Source: a virus. From it: a DNA stretch of 20,674 nt. The stretch covers positions 1 to 20,674 of IMG/VR virus record IMGVR_UViG_3300021468_000008; one strand, given 5' to 3'. Of the stretch, positions 5,232 through 10,863 are shown piece by piece. Position numbers and translations under genes: made by a program. The notes under the pieces were generated by a model. It saw only the letters and a list, made by a program, of their open reading frames with translations, searched no databases and was not told the origin of the DNA. Each line of letters begins with the position of its first letter. Position 1 is the first letter of the stretch.

Positions 5232-5722
5232 TGGATAATACGCAGGCTATAAATCTTCAGCGCGAGATTATGGACCGCGCCCTGGAGGTTGTGAAGTGCA
5301 AGCGGTCCGATTACTCCCACGGTAGCGACCCGTTTAGGAATTTCCGTAAGAGCGCCCTGTTTGGGGTCGAGCCATGGCGGGGTGTTTTGATCCGGCTTAC
5401 AGACAAGATGAGCCGGGTTGAGAGTATCATGGAGAAGAAGGGCGAGCGGGCTGTCAAGGATGAGACTTTGATGGACGTATTCGTCGACATGGTGAACTAT
5501 GCCTGCATTCTTGCTGGGCTGTGTTTAGAGGAGCTTGGGGAATTACAGCAAATTACTAAGGAGGAAAAGATGACTGAGCTAAGTAAATCACCGCAGGAAT
5601 TGGTGAAGACGTTGCTGGACACTCATACCGATGATCCAGAGTTGAACGCGCTGCTACTATCGGCGGCGAAGGCAATTGAGCGCATGGATATGACTTTTAG
5701 TAACGAAGATGATGATGGCTAA
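5231..5722 (+). CDS. DUF1599 / Nmad1-like nucleotide-modification-associated protein
   Basis: 163 aa. Residues about 20-105 follow the pattern of phage DUF1599 (nucleotide modification-associated domain 1) proteins: KRSDYSHGSDPFRNFRKSA, then GVLIRLTDKMSRVES and DETLMDVFVDMVNYACI, an all-helical fold. This domain is found in phages near genes for base or nucleotide modification; its biochemistry is not settled. ATG 5231 is used with GGAGGAGG upstream and overlaps the preceding stop (TGATG); a GTG at 5228 would add one residue. The C-terminal 50 residues (from M114) are not part of the domain and have their own internal start. Confidence 0.75.
   Translation: MDNTQAINLQREIMDRALEVVKCKRSDYSHGSDPFRNFRKSALFGVEPWRGVLIRLTDKMSRVESIMEKKGERAVKDETLMDVFVDMVNYACILAGLCLEELGELQQITKEEKMTELSKSPQELVKTLLDTHTDDPELNALLLSAAKAIERMDMTFSNEDDDG
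5570..5722 (+). CDS. Possible internally initiated 50-aa product
   Basis: ATG 5570 is in frame with the DUF1599-like gene and preceded by AAGGAGGAAAAG, a near-perfect ribosome site. The product would be a 50-aa acidic helical peptide starting MTELSKSPQELVK. A TAA lies just before the Shine-Dalgarno in another frame (ACTAAGGAGG), as between separate phage genes. This fits a fusion of two neighbouring genes, or an isoform. Expression is unknown. Confidence 0.4.
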   Translation: MTELSKSPQELVKTLLDTHTDDPELNALLLSAAKAIERMDMTFSNEDDDG

Positions 5723-5915
5723 TAGATGTCCCATTTGTGGCGAAATGAATACGACGGGCGGACTGCTTCATCAGCATTGGTGTCCATATTCCGAGCACAA
5801 TAGAGTAAACAGGCCGTCGGAATCGCCGGTACAGGGCTGGGTGTGTCCAAAATGCGGTAGGGTCTACGCGCCGTGGGTTCCAGCGTGTAGCTTTTGCAAC
5901 TTAAGGAAAGAGTGA
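5709..5915 (+). CDS. Zinc-finger-like protein
   Basis: 66-68 aa. Cysteine pairs at C5/C8, C44/C47 and C58/C61 (counted from ATG 5715), plus C23 and histidines at 19 and 21, suggest two zinc-binding knuckles. The C-terminal one (VCPKCGRVYAPWVPACSFC) is a typical zinc ribbon. Three in-frame ATGs (5709, 5712, 5715) are available and none has a strong Shine-Dalgarno, so the exact start is open. It overlaps the end of the previous gene and is coupled to the next (TGATG). Nucleic-acid or protein binding is plausible. Confidence 0.7.
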   Translation: MMMANRCPICGEMNTTGGLLHQHWCPYSEHNRVNRPSESPVQGWVCPKCGRVYAPWVPACSFCNLRKE

Positions 5916-6190
5916 TGCCGGATCAGCACGGATATCCAACCGAACAGGAGCTACAAACCGTCCGGGAATGGCCCTATAGTGACCTCAACGGGTTGATGGA
6001 GTATTTGAAGGGCATCTGGCATTGGCCGGAGTGGGGCATCGTAGAGCGGGAAGATGGCTATTGGGAACTCCATACTGGTGGCTGGAGTGGAAACGAGGAC
6101 ATTATCAGGGCGATGATGGACAATCAAGTGTGGTGGGCAATGTACTGGGAAAGCTCCAGACGAGGTGGTCACTATGAGTTTGGATGGTAA
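5915..6190 (+). CDS. Conserved Trp-rich phage protein
   Basis: 91 aa. The end reads YWELHTGGWSGNEDII, then VWWAMYWESSRRGGHYEF, a pattern I recognise from small conserved phage proteins of unknown role. Tryptophan content is very high. The frame opens at 5894, but ATG 5915 overlaps the previous stop (TGATG) and has AAGGAAAGAG upstream, so it is chosen. Soluble, with no catalytic motif that can be named. Confidence 0.72.
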   Translation: MPDQHGYPTEQELQTVREWPYSDLNGLMEYLKGIWHWPEWGIVEREDGYWELHTGGWSGNEDIIRAMMDNQVWWAMYWESSRRGGHYEFGW

Positions 6191-6203
6191 TTAGGAGGTT
6201 ATG

Positions 6204-6425
6204 ATGGCGAAGAAAGGGAAGCGGCTTAGTGACGTTGATGTTGCTGAGGGTTCTTTGAGGAAGATGGGCTGGCCGGATAGCAGTAAGCTGGTAGCGGCGG
6301 CCCATCGAGATCGAAAGAAAGTGACAAGCAAGTTGGTATGGCTGATGAACATCACCCCTCACGCCAACGTCAAAGCCAAGTGCCGAAGTATCCTGAACCG
6401 GATCAAAAAGGAGCTAGGCGACTAG
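6204..6425 (+). CDS. Small basic hypothetical protein
   Basis: 73 aa, strongly basic (many Lys/Arg in MAKKGKRL and in the C-terminal helix KCRSILNRIKKEL), suggesting nucleic-acid binding. The family is not recognised. AGGAGG at 6193-6198 is 5 nt before ATG 6204; ATG 6201 is too close. Its 3' end is overlapped by the next frame. Confidence 0.65.
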   Translation: MAKKGKRLSDVDVAEGSLRKMGWPDSSKLVAAAHRDRKKVTSKLVWLMNITPHANVKAKCRSILNRIKKELGD

Positions 6426-6559
6426 AGCAGCTTTTGGCCGTCGGTACAATTATAATGGCGATTGGTGTACTACTTGACGCGGACGGAGTAGTATTGGTAG
6501 GGGCTGGCCTGTCTTTGATGACGGGACTGGCGCTGATTATGCTCGAAGGTATAGAGTAG
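6338..6559 (+). CDS. Small membrane protein, start uncertain
   Basis: Up to 73 aa. The C-terminal 43 residues form two hydrophobic segments (LLAVGTIIMAIGVLL and VVLVGAGLSLMTGLALIML) separated by DADG, a short hairpin membrane protein. The N-terminal 30 residues overlap the previous gene by 88 bases and look like a shadow frame. No good Shine-Dalgarno precedes ATG 6338, so a TTG or GTG inside may be the true start. The following TTG gene sits 10 bases downstream, which supports translation through here. The role is unknown. Confidence 0.45.
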   Translation: MADEHHPSRQRQSQVPKYPEPDQKGARRLEQLLAVGTIIMAIGVLLDADGVVLVGAGLSLMTGLALIMLEGIE

Positions 6560-6569
6560 GAGGTGAATC

Positions 6570-6716
6570 TTGCCATACAAAATCGTTAAGCAAGGAAGTC
6601 TATACTTCGTAATCAATACGAAGACTGGAAAACGGAAGAATAAGAAAGGCTATCGGAGCAAGAAAGAAGCTCAAGAGCTTCTTGCGGCGCTCAAAATAAA
6701 CGTGGAGGATGCCTAA
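6570..6716 (+). CDS. 48-aa basic protein with TTG start
   Basis: TTG 6570 is preceded by AGGAGGTG (6558-6565), an almost perfect ribosome site, and the frame ends in TAA overlapping the next ATG (TAATG). The product reads PYKIVKQGSLYFVINTKTG then a Lys/Arg-rich turn and a helix KKEAQELLAALK. This resembles the small phage proteins with a beta-hairpin plus helix, related in shape to integrase arm-binding domains. It lacks any recombinase domain, so it is not an integrase. DNA binding is plausible. Confidence 0.72.
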   Translation: MPYKIVKQGSLYFVINTKTGKRKNKKGYRSKKEAQELLAALKINVEDA

Positions 6717-7207
6717 TGCGTCCATGGCTTCCGCCAGATGCCGTCGATTTCATGGATAGCATTCTTACGCCGCAATCTTGGGTTATTGAGCACGGAGCCG
6801 GACAGAGTACAATTTGGCTGGCTCAGCGGGTAGCGCGGGTTATCAGCTACGAGGGCGATCCAAAGTGGTACGTGCGGGTGGGCGGCTGGCTCTACCGTTA
6901 TAACCTTGTGGATAAGGTAACGCTTATCTATTGCGGCGATATAGCTGAGCGCGGTGCAGTCCTGCCGAGGAATGCCCCACAGGATGCAGCCTATGACTTG
7001 ATTTTCGTGGATGGCAGAGGACGGGTACGGTTCTGGCTCGACTTCCAGAAGTATCTCAAACCCGGCGGGTGGTTGTGCTTCGACGACGCCGAACGTCCAA
7101 AATATATGCGAGCCATGGACACTCTATTTGGCTGGAAGCAGAAAATCTTTTTGAAGCCAGAAAAGCCGGGCGCATTCGCGCTATTTGCGCAGAAGCCAGG
7201 GAGGTAA
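6716..7207 (+). CDS. SAM-dependent methyltransferase (class I)
   Basis: 163 aa Rossmann-fold methyltransferase. Motif I VIEHGAGQSTIWLA (residues 23-36), an acidic ribose-binding strand end (SYEGDP, 44-49), DLIFVDGR (94-101), and LKPGGWLCFDD (114-124) are visible. It has no DPPY, so it is unlikely to be a DNA amino-methyltransferase; it is closer to class I enzymes such as O- or FkbM-like methyltransferases. The substrate is unknown. The glycosyltransferase next to it suggests a shared sugar or modified-base substrate. The start overlaps the preceding stop. Confidence 0.78.
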   Translation: MRPWLPPDAVDFMDSILTPQSWVIEHGAGQSTIWLAQRVARVISYEGDPKWYVRVGGWLYRYNLVDKVTLIYCGDIAERGAVLPRNAPQDAAYDLIFVDGRGRVRFWLDFQKYLKPGGWLCFDDAERPKYMRAMDTLFGWKQKIFLKPEKPGAFALFAQKPGR

Positions 7208-7209
7208 GG

Positions 7210-8064
7210 ATGGCACGAGTAGGTATCAACCCATTCTACGGACGACGGTATATAGCCGATTATATGCCTCTCACGATGGTTGTGATAACTCATATCCCAA
7301 GCGTCGAGGGATACTATCAAGAGGCAATTGAGATTGCAGAAATCTCCTTGCGCTCGATGGTGCGTTATGCTAGTGATGACTTCCAACTTCTCATAGTAGA
7401 TAACGGCTCGTGTAATGAGTGGCGTACTCGGCTGCTACAACTTCCATATGTCGATCAGTACTTGCTTCTAAGGTGCAACATTGGGAAGATAGACGCGCAG
7501 AGGTTAGCGTTCGGGTTGGTCCACACGCCCCTAGTTGGTTATTCAGACCCTGACGTGCTGTTTTATCCTGGATGGCTTTTAGCGGAGCTAGAGGTCTTAC
7601 GAACATTTCCTGAGGCTGCCCTTGTCGGTGGGTATCCGGTTGTTAGTCTATTTGAACACTTCCCGGTGCAGAATCGAACACCTCCGCCATACTGTGATGT
7701 AGTAAGGCTTACTTTCGACCAGTTCCCTGAGGAGTGGATTGATGATCACCTAGTAGCAACGGGAACGTCGAGAGAGCACTATTATGAAGCCCACAAGGAC
7801 GCCCCAGTTGCATATGTGGAGCGGTTTGGGACTAAGGCGTGGCTTCACGGCCACCACATGCAATTTATCGGTTGGACGGAACCTATCCGCTATCACTTGC
7901 CGCAGAGTTACGGGTTGCTGATGGGACAGGCAAAGGGTTTGAACTATGCTCTCGATGCCGCAGGATGTTTGCAACTGACAACTTACGAACGAGTAGTAAG
8001 ACATATAGGCAACCGCCTCGATGATAACCTCCGACAGGAAGTCGATGGAATGGCTTTGTCATAA
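7210..8064 (+). CDS. GT2-like glycosyltransferase
   Basis: 284 aa. The N-terminal half has the GT-A nucleotide-sugar binding pattern: MVVITHIPS (residues 23-31), a helix, then LLIVDNGS (60-67), and the metal-binding DxD at 113-115 (YSDPDVLFYPGW). These are hallmarks of family 2 glycosyltransferases, which move a sugar from an NDP-sugar. The C-terminal half would hold the acceptor-binding region. The frame extends upstream to 7069, but ATG 7210 follows GGGAGGTAAGG and is preferred, three bases after the methyltransferase stop. In phages such enzymes glycosylate DNA bases, host surface sugars or virion proteins; the acceptor is unknown here. Confidence 0.8.
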   Translation: MARVGINPFYGRRYIADYMPLTMVVITHIPSVEGYYQEAIEIAEISLRSMVRYASDDFQLLIVDNGSCNEWRTRLLQLPYVDQYLLLRCNIGKIDAQRLAFGLVHTPLVGYSDPDVLFYPGWLLAELEVLRTFPEAALVGGYPVVSLFEHFPVQNRTPPPYCDVVRLTFDQFPEEWIDDHLVATGTSREHYYEAHKDAPVAYVERFGTKAWLHGHHMQFIGWTEPIRYHLPQSYGLLMGQAKGLNYALDAAGCLQLTTYERVVRHIGNRLDDNLRQEVDGMALS

Positions 8065-8077
8065 GGAGTGGATGAAA

Positions 8078-8434
8078 ATGACGTACTCAAGAGTTGGTAG
8101 ACCAACGGAAACTGAACGGGTCACGCCGCCGGGCTATAAATGGTGCCCTCGATGCGACCAATTCAAGCTACTTAGTGAATTCTCTAAGACGGATACCTAC
8201 TGCCGATCCTGTCGTCGAGACTACATGCGTGAATATCGGGCAAGGACCAAGGGCCGTAGGAAGGCGGAAGTAACGGAGGTTAAGATGACCTTCAAGTGCC
8301 CAAATTGTGGCAGAGAGCTTGTAGTCGAGGAGCAATGTCATAACGAGCAGTTGTGGTGTCCGTTCGACCAGACTGAGTTCCGGGTGACGCTCCAGGCCAA
8401 CGCCGTGTACCAGAGGGTGTCCCCCGAAACTTAG
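8078..8434 (+). CDS. Double zinc-finger protein with internal start
   Basis: 118 aa. The first domain has C23-x2-C26 and C42-x2-C45 (WCPRCDQF, then YCRSCRRDYMREYRA), followed by a basic stretch, as in HNH-endonuclease-associated zinc fingers but without an HNH core. The second domain has CPNC (74-77), C87 and C94, another zinc ribbon. ATG 8078 has AAGGAG with a 9-nt spacer; ATG 8072 is too close. M70 (ATG 8285) has its own GGAGGT site and is in frame. Likely DNA-binding. The gene ends just before the second promoter. Confidence 0.72.
   Translation: MTYSRVGRPTETERVTPPGYKWCPRCDQFKLLSEFSKTDTYCRSCRRDYMREYRARTKGRRKAEVTEVKMTFKCPNCGRELVVEEQCHNEQLWCPFDQTEFRVTLQANAVYQRVSPET
8285..8434 (+). CDS. Possible internally initiated 49-aa zinc-ribbon product
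   Basis: ATG 8285 is in frame inside the previous gene, with GGAGGTTAAG directly upstream. The product (MTFKCPNCGRELVV...) would be a complete stand-alone zinc ribbon. As at 1809 and 5570, the boundary falls exactly between two structural units. Confidence 0.4.
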   Translation: MTFKCPNCGRELVVEEQCHNEQLWCPFDQTEFRVTLQANAVYQRVSPET

Positions 8435-8452
8435 CCGTCGTTTCCCCCGAAA
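8420..8452. repeat. Direct repeat TCCCCCGAAA flanking the gene end before the promoter
   Basis: TCCCCCGAAA occurs at 8420-8429 and 8443-8452, 23 bases apart, just upstream of the -35 box. The 9-mer TCCCCCGAA also occurs at 5031-5039, right after the nested hairpin, and at 15770-15778 inside the giant gene. Two of the sites are therefore in regulatory gaps. The function is unknown. Confidence 0.4.
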
Positions 8453-8456
8453 TCGC

Positions 8457-8485
8457 TTGACATAATAACTGGAGTGTGGTATACT
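8457..8485 (+). promoter_or_regulatory. Sigma70 promoter (extended -10) for the packaging operon
   Basis: TTGACA at 8457-8462, a 17-base spacer, and TATACT at 8480-8485, with TGG (8477-8479) giving an extended -10. It lies in the gap between the zinc-finger gene and the metallopeptidase-like gene. Transcription should begin near 8492 and read through terminase, portal and downstream genes, where no other such promoter was seen. Confidence 0.82.
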
Positions 8486-8489
8486 CCAG
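8469..8489. promoter_or_regulatory. Candidate operator overlapping the -10 box
   Basis: CTGGAGT (8469-8475) and its exact complement ACTCCAG (8483-8489) flank a 7-base spacer. The right arm overlaps the end of the -10 hexamer and the left arm lies in the spacer. A repressor dimer here would block the promoter. The repressor itself is not identified in the window. Confidence 0.6.
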
Positions 8490-8523
8490 CAATAGGCCAT
8501 CCTTGTTGGAGGGTTATTTTCGT

Positions 8524-9324
8524 ATGCCTGACCCTATCATCAATTATTTGCCTCCATGGTTTGTCAATTCGCTTAGTGAAGAGGCTCGACAGAGGCTTCA
8601 AGAGGTTCCGGCATATGTGGGTGACGTGCCGTGGTATCTCGCTCCTATACATTGGCCAGCAAGCAGAGAACCGCCCGCTGGATATTATTATCACGGAGTG
8701 CCGCTGAGATACATTTGGCTTGATCCCAGACATCAGGCCGGAACTACACCCATGCACGAATCCATTCATGCCATAGATCCGTCCTTAAATCTATTTTCGA
8801 TGATTACGGGACGGATGCCAGAATGGAGAGCTAGGCTTCTTCAATCACCGCGAGTAGATATAGCACGGGATGTCTATACTGCTGGAGGTAAATATGGATG
8901 GAGGGAAAGCGAATTTTTGCCGATGTCTCTCCAGCTAAATCGCTTCGCTCTTAGTGAGTTACCACCCAATGAGCGCGCTGCGTGGCTACAATCAGGTTTA
9001 TTTAGGCCAATTGCCGCAGTACCAGAGGAATTGGTTAGGGCTGGTAGGCGATCTTGGCAACACGAGGGGCGAAAATTAGGTTTGGCTAGTCCGGCCCCGG
9101 AGCTTACTGGCGCTTTACCGACGGAGCCGTTTCCTGATATATATCCACCTCCGGCATCACCTCCACCGTTCATAAAGCCGCTTAAGCTCAGTAATTTGAT
9201 TGCGGAGCAATTAATGGGAAGAAGGTCATATAGGCGACACAAATCGACTATTGCTAAGCGAGGGCGCGGGCCGGCGCGCCGGAAGCGATATCGGCCATTT
9301 CCTATTGGAAGAGAACACTACTAA
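8524..9324 (+). CDS. HExxH metallopeptidase-like protein upstream of terminase
   Basis: 266 aa. HESIH at residues 78-82, within TPMHESIHAID, is a zinc-peptidase motif; a downstream Glu (WRESEF) could be the third ligand as in gluzincin-type peptidases. The second half is Pro-rich (YPPPASPPPF) and ends in a very basic tail (RRHKSTIAKRGRGPARRKR), which may bind DNA. A start at 8476 would be upstream of the mRNA start, so ATG 8524 with GGAGGG about 10 nt before it is chosen. It occupies the place where small terminase is usual but shows no such fold. Roles such as prohead protease or host-directed peptidase are inference. Confidence 0.7.
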   Translation: MPDPIINYLPPWFVNSLSEEARQRLQEVPAYVGDVPWYLAPIHWPASREPPAGYYYHGVPLRYIWLDPRHQAGTTPMHESIHAIDPSLNLFSMITGRMPEWRARLLQSPRVDIARDVYTAGGKYGWRESEFLPMSLQLNRFALSELPPNERAAWLQSGLFRPIAAVPEELVRAGRRSWQHEGRKLGLASPAPELTGALPTEPFPDIYPPPASPPPFIKPLKLSNLIAEQLMGRRSYRRHKSTIAKRGRGPARRKRYRPFPIGREHY

Positions 9325-10862
9325 TGAAGCCGCTAGTTGAATGGGTTAAAGACCCCGGATTTTGGGTGAAACAGAACTGGGACTGGGAACGTGGCCGGTG
9401 GACCGAGCCTGGGTTTATTCGGCTTGCAGAGCACGAGGCAAGGATTCTGGCCCATTGCTTTACACTAGATCCGGTTGAGGAAAGATTCCCTTACACAACC
9501 GTCGTCTTGAGCGCTCCAAAAAAGTCCGGGAAGACTACGTGGGCCGCTATGATTGGATCCTGGTATGCGGACCAAGTAGTAGCGACGGAAGTCTACTGTT
9601 TGGCAAACGATGAGGAACAGGCTCGTTCCCGCGTTTTTGAGGACATTACTTATGACCTACTTCAGAAAGGTATTAAGAGCCGAAAGAGCGAAGTAACGCT
9701 TCCGAATGGCACACTTATTAAGGCATTAGCAGGAGATTATCGTGGCGTCGCTGGTTCTCGTCACGGCCTTACATTATGGGATGAGTTGTGGGGCTATACC
9801 TCCGACCGGAGCCGACGCCTATGGGCCGAGATGCTTCCTATCCCAACCGTCCCATATCCGTTACGGGTGGTTGTAACCTATGCTGGATTCGAGGGTGAGT
9901 CCGAGCTACTCTGGAACCTCTATGAGGAAGCCTACTTGAAAGGGACACCGGTGCCGGAGCTTGAAGATATCGTGAACGAGGATGGCGAGCCGGTATGCCG
10001 GACCGATGGAAAAGGTACGTTCGTCTATTGGGATACGGTTCCGCGCAAGCCGTGGCAGACGCAGGAGTACTACGAGCAGCAGCTTGCCGACCCGTCCCTG
10101 CGTCCGATGGACTTCCTGCGCTTACACCGCAATCAGTGGGTGACGAGCGAGGAGGAGTTTATCGCCATTCAATACTGGGACAAGGCGGCGGTTTTGAATG
10201 GGCCGGTTATCTACGACACCTCAGATGATCGCCGGAACTTGCCCGTCTCGGTAGGCGTGGACGCCAGCACGAAACATGATACGACGGCGGTGGTTGGGTG
10301 CTATTACGACGCCAGTCGCAAGAAAGTGGGTATCGCCTTCCATCGGATTTGGAAGCCCGCTGGAGGGATTGTGGATTTATCTGAAGTGGAAGATTATATT
10401 CTGACTATTGCCAAGGTATGTCATATCAACACCTTGGTTTATGACCCGACACAACTTCATCAGATGATGACGAATATGGCTAAGCGCGGCTTCAAGACGG
10501 TCGAGTTTAGCCAGAACTCGAAACAGATGAGCGCCGCCACTCAGCACTTGTATGAGCTTTTTGTTGGCGGAAATATCGAAGTCTATCCGAACGACGAGCT
10601 TCGCAACCATATCAAGTTCGCTAAGGTGGAGATTAAGGGCGGCGTACCGAGACTAACGAAATCGAGTAAGCGCAGCAAGAATAAGATTGATGCGGCGGTG
10701 GCCCTAGCTATGGCGGCCTATGATGCTGTCCAGCGGGGCGGGGTGGATACGACGAAGCCTATTATCATCGCATCGCCATTCTCTGATGCTACGGCCTTTA
10801 CCCACAAGACGCCGCAACAGATACTCGAAGAAAAATATTTGCCGGAGGCATTAAGGAGCTAA
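9324..10862 (+). CDS. terL: Terminase large subunit
   Basis: 512 aa, the DNA-packaging motor ATPase and nuclease. Walker A APKKSGKT (residues 64-71) and Walker B LTLWDE (149-154) mark the ATPase. The RNase H-like nuclease follows with VGVDAST (D313), VYDPTQ (D374) and a late Asp (KIDAA, D456). It cuts concatemers and pumps DNA through the portal. Length is normal. It starts at TAATG overlap with the metallopeptidase-like gene and ends 1 base before the portal gene. All key residues are present, so it should be active. Confidence 0.95.
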   Translation: MKPLVEWVKDPGFWVKQNWDWERGRWTEPGFIRLAEHEARILAHCFTLDPVEERFPYTTVVLSAPKKSGKTTWAAMIGSWYADQVVATEVYCLANDEEQARSRVFEDITYDLLQKGIKSRKSEVTLPNGTLIKALAGDYRGVAGSRHGLTLWDELWGYTSDRSRRLWAEMLPIPTVPYPLRVVVTYAGFEGESELLWNLYEEAYLKGTPVPELEDIVNEDGEPVCRTDGKGTFVYWDTVPRKPWQTQEYYEQQLADPSLRPMDFLRLHRNQWVTSEEEFIAIQYWDKAAVLNGPVIYDTSDDRRNLPVSVGVDASTKHDTTAVVGCYYDASRKKVGIAFHRIWKPAGGIVDLSEVEDYILTIAKVCHINTLVYDPTQLHQMMTNMAKRGFKTVEFSQNSKQMSAATQHLYELFVGGNIEVYPNDELRNHIKFAKVEIKGGVPRLTKSSKRSKNKIDAAVALAMAAYDAVQRGGVDTTKPIIIASPFSDATAFTHKTPQQILEEKYLPEALRS

Positions 10863-10863
10863 T

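Noticed and set aside
6570-6716. Integrase
   Set aside because: The 48-aa protein resembles an arm-binding domain in shape only; there is no catalytic domain nearby.
7069-7209. Upstream extension of the glycosyltransferase
   Set aside because: The extra 47 residues overlap the methyltransferase gene, are Arg-rich shadow sequence, and ATG 7210 has a strong ribosome site.
8168-8769. Minus-strand frames across the promoter region
   Set aside because: They lie opposite clear + strand genes and a promoter, and show no family features or ribosome sites.
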